Source: Thiobius zoothamnicola
GTDB taxonomy: Bacteria; Pseudomonadota; Gammaproteobacteria; Chromatiales; Chromatiaceae
Length of the DNA stretch: 64,000 nt
Direction: 5' to 3'
Assembly: GCA_963678215.1 (NCBI GenBank)
Contig: OY782758.1
Coordinates: 1,240,001-1,304,000 of the forward strand
Shown piece after piece: positions 18,476 through 27,273 of this stretch; within the stretch, counting starts at the first letter, position 1, and each line of letters starts with the position of its first letter. The position numbers and the translations under genes were made by a program. Under the pieces are notes generated by a model. The model was given only the letters and a program-made list of their open reading frames with translations, was not told the origin of the DNA and did no database searches.

Positions 18476-19327
18476 ATGATCAGATTACACAACATTCATA
18501 CACTACGCGATGAACTAGTTCCGCGACGTAAAGGACATATTGCCTTCGTACCAACAATGGGCAATTTACATACCGGACACCTGGCACTGGTTAAAGAAGC
18601 CAAAAAACGGGCGGAAACCGTGGTTGTCAGCATTTTCGTCAACCCTCTGCAATTCGGCGTGAATGAAGATCTGGACCAATACCCACGCACCTTGACTGAC
18701 GATCAAACAGCACTACAAAAACTGGGCGTAGATATCCTGTTCACCCCGAGTGTCAGCGATATGTATCCCCGTGATATGGCTGGACAAACCCGCATTGAAG
18801 TACCCGAACTGGGCAATCAATATTGCGGTGCATCACGTCCCGGACACTTCGCCGGAGTCACCACCATCGTGGGCAAACTTTTCAATATCGTACAGCCGGA
18901 CATCGCCGTATTCGGCAAAAAAGATTACCAACAACTCTTTATCATCCGCCGCATGGTCAAAGATTTAGCTTGGCCAATCGATATCATCGGCGTTGCAACA
19001 ACGCGCGAAACCGACGGCCTGGCCATGAGTTCACGCAACCAATACTTGAGCACTCAAGAACGCCAAACCGCGCCCTTGATATACCAACTGCTGCAAACCG
19101 GGGCGGAACGATTGACCAAAGGTGAAGCAGCCCAGTCACTGTGCGCGGATATCACCCATACCTTAAATCAGTCAGGATTCGTCACCGACTATGTGGCGGT
19201 TGCCGATACTGACACCCTCCTGCCGCTGAACCACGCCACCAAACAAGCCGTGATGATGGTTGCGGCCCATTTGGGGAAAACCCGTTTAATCGATAATCTG
19301 GAGATTGACGCCATTGGGAACCGCTAA
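18476..19327 (+). CDS. panC: pantothenate synthetase
   Basis: 283 residues from the ATG at 18476. It ligates pantoate and beta-alanine with ATP. Nucleotidyltransferase features: VPTMGNLHTGH (the HIGH-type signature), FVNPLQFG, FGKKDYQQL and the KMSKS-like MSSRNQYLS. A TTG 15 bases upstream has an AGGA at better spacing and could be the true start; family N-termini fit the ATG. The 3' end overlaps the next gene, bioA, so the two vitamin genes are probably translated from one transcript. panB and panD are not in the window. Confidence 0.95.
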   Translation: MIRLHNIHTLRDELVPRRKGHIAFVPTMGNLHTGHLALVKEAKKRAETVVVSIFVNPLQFGVNEDLDQYPRTLTDDQTALQKLGVDILFTPSVSDMYPRDMAGQTRIEVPELGNQYCGASRPGHFAGVTTIVGKLFNIVQPDIAVFGKKDYQQLFIIRRMVKDLAWPIDIIGVATTRETDGLAMSSRNQYLSTQERQTAPLIYQLLQTGAERLTKGEAAQSLCADITHTLNQSGFVTDYVAVADTDTLLPLNHATKQAVMMVAAHLGKTRLIDNLEIDAIGNR

Positions 19328-20627
19328 GCTGTCCGACCTGGACTGGGTGGACATTGACCAACGCCACATTTGGCATCCCTATAGCGCCATCAACGCATCA
19401 ACGCCAGTTTATCCCGTGGTTTCAGCGCATGGGGTACGCCTGCGCCTGCAGGACGGGCGTGAACTGATTGACGGCATGGCCTCCTGGTGGAGTGCGATCC
19501 ATGGCTATAACCACCCCGTTTTAAATGCCGCGATCCAAACCCAGTCGCAACAAATGGCGCATGTGATGTTTGGCGGCTTAACCCATCAACCAGCGGCACA
19601 ATTGGCACAACATCTGATAGATTTAACGCCTGAACCGCTACAGTCAGTCTTCTTCGCAGATTCCGGTTCAGTATCCATTGAAGCTGCGATGAAAATGGCC
19701 ATTCAATATTGGATCGCTCAAGGGCATCAGCACAAACATCGCTTCCTGACCGTACGTAACGGCTATCACGGCGATACATTACACGCCATGTCAGTCTGCG
19801 ATCCGATCAATGGCATGCACAACCTGTTCACCTCAGTGCTGCCGCAACAATACTTCATTGAAGCACCGCAACCCGCCTTTCACGAAACCTGTCAGCCGGA
19901 ACATCTACTGCCGTTGCAACAAACGCTGGCACAACACGCCGATAACATCGCCGCCCTGATGCTTGAACCGATTGTGCAGGGCACAGGCGGCATGCGCTTT
20001 TATTCGCCCGGTTATTTACAAGCCGCGCGCGACTTATGTGATGCCTATGATGTCTTGCTGATCGCCGATGAAATCGCCACTGGTTTTGGCCGCAGCGGGA
20101 AATTATTCGCCTGCGAACATGCTGACATATCGCCTGATATCCTGTGTCTGGGCAAAGCCTTGACGGGCGGCTACATGACGCTTGCCGCCGTGCTGACCAC
20201 GCCGCGAATCAGCCAGACGATCAGCCAGGGTGAACCCGGCGTTTTCATGCACGGCCCTACCTTCATGGCGAATCCGCTCGCCTGCGCCGTCGCCAACGCC
20301 AGCATTGAACTGCTGTTAGCTTCCCCTTGGCGAGATCAAATTGCGCATATTGAAGCCAGTCTGCATCAGCGCTTAATGCCCTGCCTCCATTTTGAACAAG
20401 TCGCGGATGTACGCACTTTAGGCGCGATTGGCGTCATTGAACTGCACCAACCCGTGAACATGGCGACCATACAACCGCAGTTTGTCGAGCGGGGTGCCTG
20501 GGTCAGGCCTTTCGGCAAACTGATTTATCTCATGCCGCCCTTCATCATGAATGATCACGATCTGGCAACACTCTGTGATGCCGTCGTCGAAGTGGTTCAG
20601 CATTTACCGTTAGACAATGCCGGATAA
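19305..20627 (+). CDS. bioA: adenosylmethionine-8-amino-7-oxononanoate aminotransferase
   Basis: 440 residues. Class III PLP aminotransferase of biotin synthesis, using SAM as amino donor. BioA-specific features are the HIWHPYS start and the MASWWSAIHGYNHP segment; the PLP lysine is in LGKALTGGYM and the aspartate in LLIADEIATGFGR. The start is TTG (19305 or 19314) inside the panC 3' end, so translation is likely coupled. No other bio genes lie nearby. An isolated bioA beside panC is unusual compared with a bioA-bioBFCD cluster. Confidence 0.93.
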   Translation: MTPLGTAKLSDLDWVDIDQRHIWHPYSAINASTPVYPVVSAHGVRLRLQDGRELIDGMASWWSAIHGYNHPVLNAAIQTQSQQMAHVMFGGLTHQPAAQLAQHLIDLTPEPLQSVFFADSGSVSIEAAMKMAIQYWIAQGHQHKHRFLTVRNGYHGDTLHAMSVCDPINGMHNLFTSVLPQQYFIEAPQPAFHETCQPEHLLPLQQTLAQHADNIAALMLEPIVQGTGGMRFYSPGYLQAARDLCDAYDVLLIADEIATGFGRSGKLFACEHADISPDILCLGKALTGGYMTLAAVLTTPRISQTISQGEPGVFMHGPTFMANPLACAVANASIELLLASPWRDQIAHIEASLHQRLMPCLHFEQVADVRTLGAIGVIELHQPVNMATIQPQFVERGAWVRPFGKLIYLMPPFIMNDHDLATLCDAVVEVVQHLPLDNAG

Positions 20628-20650
20628 CTTCTGGCACCGATTACGACGAT

Positions 20651-21874
20651 CTAACCCTCGACTGGAACCGCGAACAACACGATGAACAACAACACGCACG
20701 CCAGAATCAGGTAAAAACAGACTTGCCATACACGTCGCCAACCAACCGTTACCTGAGCCGCCAACCATGCCGCTAATAAACACTGCAGCAGGTAATACAA
20801 CGCAAAAGCCCGGGATGCGAATGCGACCAACTCAAAAATATTGCTGTTCCACATCAGCATTACCGCCAAAATAGCGATCACCGGATAGCTGACTTTGGCG
20901 GATAACCATTTACCGCTTTCGTTTTCCACCACACCGCCAGCGCCAATAGTATCTGCGACGGCGGCGCTGAACTGACTCATCGCCGCTGCAAACACCAACA
21001 TCGCAGGCAGCACGAGAGTGATATTACCGGACAATTCGATAATGGCGGTCTCATCCGGCGCAACATCGGTGAATGCCGCCATCAACGGCAAAGCAAGCGC
21101 AACAAATGCAATATAAATCGCGCCAGCCAGGACTTGCGCAAGCACCATCGAACGCGTTTTCAACTGAGCACTATAATCTGCGCCCAAATATTTGGAGGTC
21201 TCAAACCCCTGCACAATCAACAGCATGCCGCCCAGTTGTTGAAGGGCCTCCCAAAAGCTGATTTCAGGCGTCGGCAAACCAGATAAATCATAACCATGAT
21301 GACCATCATAATAAATCAAGCCCAACAACAAGGAGGCGATAATAGCCAGTTTGAGCGTCACTGAATATTCCTCTAACCGCTCTAAACCATGCAAACCTTG
21401 CAATAAGCCATAAACACCAATAAACGCCAACACGACTGTCGCCAACACATCCGCTTGCAACGGTGTATAGAGATCAATCCCGGTCAAAATAAAACCGCTC
21501 ATCAGGCGAATGTAAAAAGTGATGGAAATCACAAAAGCCAGCGCCAATGCAATATCGGATAGCCGTTCTAATCCGACGGCGCTTGCAGAGGATCGCACCT
21601 GATTTTCATGGAGAATATTGAAACGTATCGCCCCTCCCAACCAGAACGATAACAACACAATGCCAACAATGCCGGGGATAGCCCATATACCAGCGATATT
21701 CGTCAACAAAGGGGCGACAATCAGAAAACCACTGCCAATAATTGAGGCCAGCGGCGTCACCGTCGCGCGCCAGAAAGGCGCATCACGTATCGTGCGTCGC
21801 AGCATGAGGACCGAAATGCCCACAGCGAAAACGATCAACAGACCGTCAATAAAAGAAAAATCGTTGATCGTCAT
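20651..21874 (-). CDS. multi-spanning membrane permease, APC-like
   Basis: 407 residues with about 11-12 hydrophobic helices. A GSGF motif after the first helix and the overall length fit amino-acid/polyamine-type (LeuT-fold) permeases. No family-specific residue identifies the substrate. It is convergent with bioA and separated from the PAP2 gene by about 117 bases. Acidic residues within helices (GFETSK, GAD) suggest cation coupling but this is only suggestive. Confidence 0.6.
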   Translation of the reverse strand: MTINDFSFIDGLLIVFAVGISVLMLRRTIRDAPFWRATVTPLASIIGSGFLIVAPLLTNIAGIWAIPGIVGIVLLSFWLGGAIRFNILHENQVRSSASAVGLERLSDIALALAFVISITFYIRLMSGFILTGIDLYTPLQADVLATVVLAFIGVYGLLQGLHGLERLEEYSVTLKLAIIASLLLGLIYYDGHHGYDLSGLPTPEISFWEALQQLGGMLLIVQGFETSKYLGADYSAQLKTRSMVLAQVLAGAIYIAFVALALPLMAAFTDVAPDETAIIELSGNITLVLPAMLVFAAAMSQFSAAVADTIGAGGVVENESGKWLSAKVSYPVIAILAVMLMWNSNIFELVAFASRAFALYYLLQCLLAAWLAAQVTVGWRRVWQVCFYLILACVLLFIVLFAVPVEG

Positions 21875-21991
21875 AAAACGTAAATTTCAATTCTGAATTC
21901 AATCGGCAAGGAAATGCCTGGCGACGAAAGCCGTTCTTTTTCGCCTAATCCCAACCCCATTCAAGGCCAACCAACAAAATTCCGCCAGATG

Positions 21992-22522
21992 CTAAAATAA
22001 CGGCAGCCCAAAACTTATCCAGGCAATAGAAGCGCCAATCAAAGCGCCAACAACCACATCACTCGGATAGTGTAAGCCAAGCACCAAACGTGACCAAGCC
22101 ACCAAAATCACAAAAGGCGATACCAGCAAAGCAATCTCAGGGAAATGACCAAACAGAACAAACGTAAAGCCCACTGCATGCATGGTATGACCAGAAGGGA
22201 AACTGTAATGATCCAACCTGGGGCCATGCGGATGGATATCCGAGTGAAAATCGCAAGGCCGCTCGCGCACCGTAAGATGTTTTATGCTTTTGTAGACCAG
22301 CAATGAAAACAATCCAACCAACAACATTTGCGCCGCCACCACAATGCCTGCTTTACCATACAAAACCGAAAGCAAGGCCATCAGAACATACCAGAACACG
22401 CCATCGCCAAGACGGCTGATGACGCGAAAAAACCGGCGGATTTTTATGACATCGCCTTTCTGATTCGCGGCGCGACATATTGGCGCTTCAATGCAGTTAA
22501 GCTGCCTTAATAAACTTCTCAT
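21992..22522 (-). CDS. PAP2-family membrane phosphatase
   Basis: 176 residues, with about four to five membrane helices. The three phosphatase motifs are in order: K-x6-RP in KHLTVRERP, PSGHT in SFPSGHTMH, and SR-x5-H-x3-D in SRLVLGLHYPSD. PAP2 enzymes dephosphorylate phosphatidic acid, undecaprenyl diphosphate or phosphatidylglycerol phosphate. Its position downstream of a glycosyltransferase and acyltransferases suggests a lipid substrate (inference). Confidence 0.85.
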   Translation of the reverse strand: MRSLLRQLNCIEAPICRAANQKGDVIKIRRFFRVISRLGDGVFWYVLMALLSVLYGKAGIVVAAQMLLVGLFSLLVYKSIKHLTVRERPCDFHSDIHPHGPRLDHYSFPSGHTMHAVGFTFVLFGHFPEIALLVSPFVILVAWSRLVLGLHYPSDVVVGALIGASIAWISFGLPLF

Positions 22523-22615
22523 TGATCCGCACCGAAGTCCGAGGTGCCATCAACAGCGTATTCAGAATGAATATGAGAAGGAGAGATACCTGTGAAGTGA
22601 TTCATAGTCCATTAA

Positions 22616-23734
22616 TTACAAAAAGGTGAAGATTTCTTCCAATGACCGGGTGATTTTCCCCCACCCTTGTTGCGCCGCCGTGTCAATGGCATGACACTTT
22701 AACTGCGAAATAAGATCAGGCTGACTGGCCAGGCGACAGGCCTGCTTAACAAAAGCATTGGCGTCGCCGACTGGGACCAGTATACCACTTTTACCGTGTT
22801 CAATTAATTCTCCAGCCGCCGCCGTATCATAGGAAATAACCGCAAGTCCACTGGCCAAAGCCTCCAATACCACATTACCAAAGGTTTCCGTCAAACTGGG
22901 AAACAAAAAAATATCGCCACTCGCATAATACTCAGCTAGTTCCTGACCCACCTTGGCTCCCACAAACAAGGCCTCCGGGTAAGCTCGCTGCAAACGCGCC
23001 CTGGCCGGCCCATCACCCACCAAGATAAACCGTACAGCTGGGCAAACCTGTTGAATCGCTTTAAAAGCCTCAAAAGCCTGGTCAATATTCTTCTCTGGCG
23101 CTATGCGTCCAACATACAAAAGCGCCAAATCACCCTCCGCAAGCCCCCAATCACGGCGCAGATAAGGCTGTCGATGCGATGGATTAAAAACCTGAGTATC
23201 AACGCCTCTCGGCCAAACATGCAAACGTTGAAAACCTTTTGTGCTTAACTCCGCCGCCATGGCTTTCGTCGGCACCAAAGTGCCGGCGCATTTATTATGA
23301 AAACGACGTAATTCAGAAACCACCAAAGGCGCAACCAATCCAGCGCCATAGTGCGCAGAATACTCATGAAAATTCGTATGCATGCCGCTTAACACCGGTA
23401 TATCGCGCTCACGACAGATTTTTAACGCTGAACGCCCTAGCAACCCCTCAGTTGCGATATAAGCGGCATCCATTGGATAGTCCACTAATATCTGCCGGAT
23501 TTGCCGGTCAGCAGACAAACCAAACTGTAGCCCAGGATAACCCGGTAACGGCAACCCAGAAGTCAGAACTTCCAGCTTTAATCGGGGATCAGGCGTATGA
23601 GGATACTTTTGTCTGGGACGAATTAAATAGATATTGTGTCCCAAATCAGCCAACCCGGAACACATTTCTTGCACCGTACGGGCTACGCCATTAATCTCGG
23701 GAAAATAGGTTTCCGTAACAAAAAGAATATGCAC
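22616..23734 (-). CDS. GT4-type glycosyltransferase
   Basis: 372 residues. GT-B fold glycosyltransferase family 4: the N-terminal domain has NGVARTVQEM, the C-terminal nucleotide-sugar site has YVGRIAPEKNIDQA and FPSLTETFGNVVLEALASG (the E-x7-E motif). It resembles mannosyl/glucosyl transferases acting on lipid acceptors such as diacylglycerol. It starts 2 bases after the PlsC-like gene, so it belongs to the GNAT-PlsC operon. A glycolipid product is a reasonable guess. Confidence 0.85.
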   Translation of the reverse strand: MHILFVTETYFPEINGVARTVQEMCSGLADLGHNIYLIRPRQKYPHTPDPRLKLEVLTSGLPLPGYPGLQFGLSADRQIRQILVDYPMDAAYIATEGLLGRSALKICRERDIPVLSGMHTNFHEYSAHYGAGLVAPLVVSELRRFHNKCAGTLVPTKAMAAELSTKGFQRLHVWPRGVDTQVFNPSHRQPYLRRDWGLAEGDLALLYVGRIAPEKNIDQAFEAFKAIQQVCPAVRFILVGDGPARARLQRAYPEALFVGAKVGQELAEYYASGDIFLFPSLTETFGNVVLEALASGLAVISYDTAAAGELIEHGKSGILVPVGDANAFVKQACRLASQPDLISQLKCHAIDTAAQQGWGKITRSLEEIFTFL

Positions 23735-23736
23735 CG

Positions 23737-24507
23737 TCAGGTTGCTTGAGTTTGTTGATCAGACGCCATGACATTCAACGAACTAACGATAACATTCCGA
23801 ACCTTCTCCGCCAATGCTTTACGACTCTCTCCATCATGCAAAACAGGTTCATGAAAACAGATATTGACTTGATTCACCGGACGTGAAAGCAGGCCCAACA
23901 AATTTTCCACCAATGACTGGTCGCCAACAAAAGGGGCCAGTAAATCATGCTCTCCATCGACATGATAACGAATGACAACAGGCACAACCGCGATTTCCGA
24001 ATCAACGACGGCTGAAAATAAACGTGGAAAAAAGGGCCTGACCTCCCGACCATCCGTCGTCGTGCCTTCAGGAAATATGGCTAAAATATCATCTGACTGC
24101 AAATATTGTTTAATGGCCGCTGCAACCTCGCCAGTCTGCCCTCCCCCACGTTTGATGAATAACGTGCCCGTAGACGACGCCAACCAGCCGATAACCGGCC
24201 AATGGCGTACATCGTCTTTGGATAAAAAGCGCGCTTGGGCGACATGGCCTAATAGCGGGATATCCACCCAGGAAATATGGTTAGCGACCAGCAGAACCGG
24301 AGCCGCCGGTATTGTCCCTGTGGACACGATCTGGAAATTCAGTATGCGCATCAAACAGCCATGCCACCAGGCAAAAACCCTGGCCCGCACCCGCAACTTC
24401 CCCATTTTATCCCGCTCACATGAAAACGGGACTAAAACACAACCCAATACGATGTGGGCGACAAGCAGAATACTGCGCCGGATAATGCGAAAATATCGCA
24501 ACTTCAA
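23737..24507 (-). CDS. PlsC-type lysolipid acyltransferase, OlsA-like
   Basis: 256 residues with an N-terminal membrane helix. The acyltransferase HX4D motif is NHISWVDIP and the acceptor-binding motif FPEGTTTDG. It transfers a fatty acyl chain to a lysophospholipid or, as OlsA, to lyso-ornithine lipid. The ATG overlaps the stop of the upstream GNAT gene by 4 bases. The GNAT-PlsC pair is the arrangement of OlsB-OlsA ornithine-lipid synthesis genes, which is the basis for the functional suggestion. Confidence 0.85.
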   Translation of the reverse strand: MKLRYFRIIRRSILLVAHIVLGCVLVPFSCERDKMGKLRVRARVFAWWHGCLMRILNFQIVSTGTIPAAPVLLVANHISWVDIPLLGHVAQARFLSKDDVRHWPVIGWLASSTGTLFIKRGGGQTGEVAAAIKQYLQSDDILAIFPEGTTTDGREVRPFFPRLFSAVVDSEIAVVPVVIRYHVDGEHDLLAPFVGDQSLVENLLGLLSRPVNQVNICFHEPVLHDGESRKALAEKVRNVIVSSLNVMASDQQTQAT

Positions 24508-25277
24508 CCTTTGGAAACGCGATCCAGGAAATGTCTGGCGTAGGATGAATCGAGTTTGGCGATATCCACTAAAACCAAAATATCCGCGCAGTTGAAATCA
24601 GCATCGTAACAAGGCTCACCACACGCTTTTGCGCCTAAACGGAAATACGCCTTCAGCAAAGGGGGCAATGGGGCCGACACGGTATTCTGCGCGCCTTCTG
24701 GCAACGGAGGAAGGGGATTCTTAGGGATCACGCGCCACTTCCCATCAGACATTTCACGCTGACGCACATTATTCATAATAGCCTGCACTAAAACGCCGCC
24801 ATCATCCATTTCAATACTTGCACAGCCAAACAAATAATCAATCTCAAACTGTTTGATAAAATCAGCCAGTCCTGACCACAGCACGGCGATCGCCGCACCT
24901 TGACGAAAACCTGGGTCAACGCAAGTACGACCAACTTCGACCGAACGACCCGGCAAACTATATAAGGTGGACATGGCGAATTCATTTTCCGAATAAAATC
25001 CGCCAGCAAGCTTCGCTTGTTCACTGAGCAACAACCGGGTTGATGAGATGACCCGGCCAGTGGATGACTCCTTAACCAATAGATGCTGACAATATTGATC
25101 GAAATGATCCTGGTCCAACCCGTGCTCGGCACCACCGACAGTAGCTCCCAGTTCTGTCGCGAAAACCTGATACCTTAAGGCTTGGGAAGCACGAATATCA
25201 TTGATGGTAGTCGCCAGCTCAACATACAACCGTCCCTTGCTGTGATTGGATGCGACCTGAGGAACCGAATGCACCAT
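24504..25277 (-). CDS. GNAT-fold N-acyltransferase, OlsB-like
   Basis: 257 residues. The N-terminal half has the OlsB/autoinducer-synthase type GNAT core: ALRYQVFATELGA, VISSTRLLL, SVEVGRTCVDPGFRQGAA. The second half has LFGCASIEMDDGG and a proline-rich PLPPLPEG. OlsB forms the amide bond between a 3-hydroxyacyl chain and ornithine. The close match in layout and the coupled PlsC gene make an ornithine-lipid role likely, though the same fold is also annotated as hemolysin-like. It is transcribed divergently from mnmA. Confidence 0.75.
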   Translation of the reverse strand: MVHSVPQVASNHSKGRLYVELATTINDIRASQALRYQVFATELGATVGGAEHGLDQDHFDQYCQHLLVKESSTGRVISSTRLLLSEQAKLAGGFYSENEFAMSTLYSLPGRSVEVGRTCVDPGFRQGAAIAVLWSGLADFIKQFEIDYLFGCASIEMDDGGVLVQAIMNNVRQREMSDGKWRVIPKNPLPPLPEGAQNTVSAPLPPLLKAYFRLGAKACGEPCYDADFNCADILVLVDIAKLDSSYARHFLDRVSKG

Positions 25278-25504
25278 GACCTGCTCTTATTTCATTGAGT
25301 GGTGCAATTATATCTCAACCCCCATTCAATTTTCACTAAAATGTCGTGCTTTCTGAACCCGATAAAATACCGGATCAGGCCAGTTTCTCGCCCCATTGAC
25401 AGGCTATTAACAGACTCTTTAGATTTGGGCTGACTGCGGGTTGGGCAAATTTAGACCGTCAACAACGGTATGAACGCCACCGACACCCAACCAGAATCAC
25501 GAGA

Positions 25505-25510
25505 GGGAGG
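25505..25510 (+). promoter_or_regulatory. ribosome-binding site deciding an ATT start for mnmA
   Basis: GGGAGG lies 5 bases before ATT at 25516. No ATG, GTG, TTG or CTG occurs in the mnmA frame between the upstream stop at 25471-25473 and the codons for the essential PP-loop, so this site points to a rare start codon. Confidence 0.7.
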
Positions 25511-25515
25511 TTATC

Positions 25516-26646
25516 ATTCAGCGCGACTCAAAGACTGCACAGCATAGTAACAACGCACCAACGGCTAACCGTCATACCATCATCGTTGGCCTTTCAGGCG
25601 GAGTCGATTCATCTGTCGCCGCTTTGCGTCTGCTGGAAGCCGGTTGGCAAGTGGAAGCCTTGTTCATGAAAAACTGGGAAGAAGATGACCATGCAGATTA
25701 CTGCTCCGCCGCTGAAGATTTGGCAGATGCTCAAGCGGTCGCCGATAAATTGGGCATCCGATTGCACACCGCCAACTTCTCCAGCGAATATTGGCACCAG
25801 GTATTCGAACATTTCCTGGCCGAATATCGCGCCGGACGCACGCCAAATCCGGACGTGCTCTGTAACCGGGAAATCAAATTCAAAGCCTTTCTTGATCATG
25901 CCCTGAATCTGGGCGCACAAGCCATCGCCACCGGCCACTATGCGGGCATCCGTGAAAACGCCAGAGGCGACAAACAATTAATTTGCGCCGCCGACCAGAA
26001 TAAAGATCAAACGTATTTCCTCTATATGCTCAACCAACACGCCTTGAAGCACACTCAATTTCCATTACATCCTCTGCAAAAATCGGAAGTACGCGCTATG
26101 GCTGAAGCGGCGGGATTCAGCAATTGGCGCAAGAAAGACAGCACCGGCATTTGTTTTATTGGCGAACGACGCTTCCGCGACTTTCTGGCAACTTACCTGC
26201 CCGCCAGTCCCGGCCCCATCGAATCCACGCAAGGCGAACATTTAGGAGAACACACCGGTTTGATGTATTACACCCTCGGCCAACGCCAGGGATTAGGCAT
26301 CGGCGGCCAAGCAAAGCATGCTGATTTACCCTGGTTTGTCGTAAAGAAAGATCTGGATAATAACCGCTTGATTGTCGCCCAAGGCCATAACAACCCACGG
26401 CTATTCAAGTCGGATCTCGTCGCTGAGCAACTACACTGGATCGCCGGACAAGCACCAGCCACTCCATTTGACGGCATGGCGCGCTGCCGTCATCGTCAGG
26501 CGCTACAAAACTGCCGGGTCGAATTGGAGCACAACAGCAACATCGCCAAAGTACGCTTCAGCGCGCCACAAAGAGCCTTGACCCCGGGACAGTCAATCGT
26601 ATTTTATCAAGATGATATCTGCCTCGGCGGAGGAACCATCCAATGA
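25516..26646 (+). CDS. mnmA: tRNA-specific 2-thiouridylase
   Basis: 376 residues if started at the ATT at 25516. MnmA thiolates U34 of tRNA-Lys, Glu and Gln. The ATP-binding PP-loop IVGLSGGVDSSVAAL lies at about residues 22-36, followed by LFMKNWEEDD, NPDVLCNREIKF (catalytic Cys) and KDSTGICFIGER (second catalytic Cys). The first conventional start in frame is the TTG at 25624, which would delete the PP-loop and cannot be right. ATT with a strong GGGAGG at 5 bases gives the normal family length. It overlaps hflD by 4 bases. Confidence 0.93.
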   Translation: MQRDSKTAQHSNNAPTANRHTIIVGLSGGVDSSVAALRLLEAGWQVEALFMKNWEEDDHADYCSAAEDLADAQAVADKLGIRLHTANFSSEYWHQVFEHFLAEYRAGRTPNPDVLCNREIKFKAFLDHALNLGAQAIATGHYAGIRENARGDKQLICAADQNKDQTYFLYMLNQHALKHTQFPLHPLQKSEVRAMAEAAGFSNWRKKDSTGICFIGERRFRDFLATYLPASPGPIESTQGEHLGEHTGLMYYTLGQRQGLGIGGQAKHADLPWFVVKKDLDNNRLIVAQGHNNPRLFKSDLVAEQLHWIAGQAPATPFDGMARCRHRQALQNCRVELEHNSNIAKVRFSAPQRALTPGQSIVFYQDDICLGGGTIQ

Positions 26647-27269
26647 AACAGTCCTATGATGACAATGACCGGGTGATCGCTTTAGCCGGTCTGTTCCAAA
26701 GCACCGGTTTAGTGCGTGATATCGCCAATACCGGTTTATGCGGAGCGCAAGCCGAACAATCCAGCCTGAACAGCTTATTCGCCTTTGATGCACCAACCAC
26801 GCTCGCTATCTTCGGGGAATTAGCCCATATCCGCTATGGCTTGCAAACCCTGCATGCCCAGCTCAAAGAACCACAGCAGCGCGATCTGGAAATCGCCAAA
26901 TACAGCATCTCGCTGGTACGGCTTGCCGATAAAGCACTGAAGCAACCCAAACGCATGACGACCATTGGTGAAGCACTGCATATTCTGCAAAGCAACCAAA
27001 GCAATCTGACTTTATCGGAGGAGGAATTACACCAGCAACTGGCTGAAATCTACCAACAACACCTCAGCGCGACAGAAGACCGGATTATGATCAAAGGCAA
27101 AGCGTTATATCTGGAAAACAGCGCCAATGCCGCACGCATCCGCAGTTTGTTGCTGGCCGGTTTCCGCGCCGCCGTTTTATGGCGCCAATGTCACGGTAAG
27201 AAACGCCATCTCTTACTTCAGCGCAGTAAAATCACCCGGCTGACACAGGCGCTGATACAAAAAATTTGA
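26643..27269 (+). CDS. hflD: high frequency lysogenization protein HflD homolog
   Basis: 208 residues, all-helical, with the family's YDDNDRVIALAGLFQST start and the central TIGEALHILQSNQ and LYLENSANAARIRSLLLAGFRAAVLWRQ blocks. E. coli HflD is a peripheral inner-membrane protein that binds phage lambda CII; its own cellular role is unclear. The ATGA overlap with mnmA repeats the conserved mnmA-hflD pair. purB, the usual third gene, does not follow; ispB lies convergent instead. Confidence 0.92.
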   Translation: MKQSYDDNDRVIALAGLFQSTGLVRDIANTGLCGAQAEQSSLNSLFAFDAPTTLAIFGELAHIRYGLQTLHAQLKEPQQRDLEIAKYSISLVRLADKALKQPKRMTTIGEALHILQSNQSNLTLSEEELHQQLAEIYQQHLSATEDRIMIKGKALYLENSANAARIRSLLLAGFRAAVLWRQCHGKKRHLLLQRSKITRLTQALIQKI

Positions 27270-27273
27270 TGGT

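Noticed and set aside
25624..26646. mnmA starting at the TTG at 25624
   Set aside because: It would remove SGGVDSS, the ATP-binding loop that is clearly encoded just upstream in the same frame.
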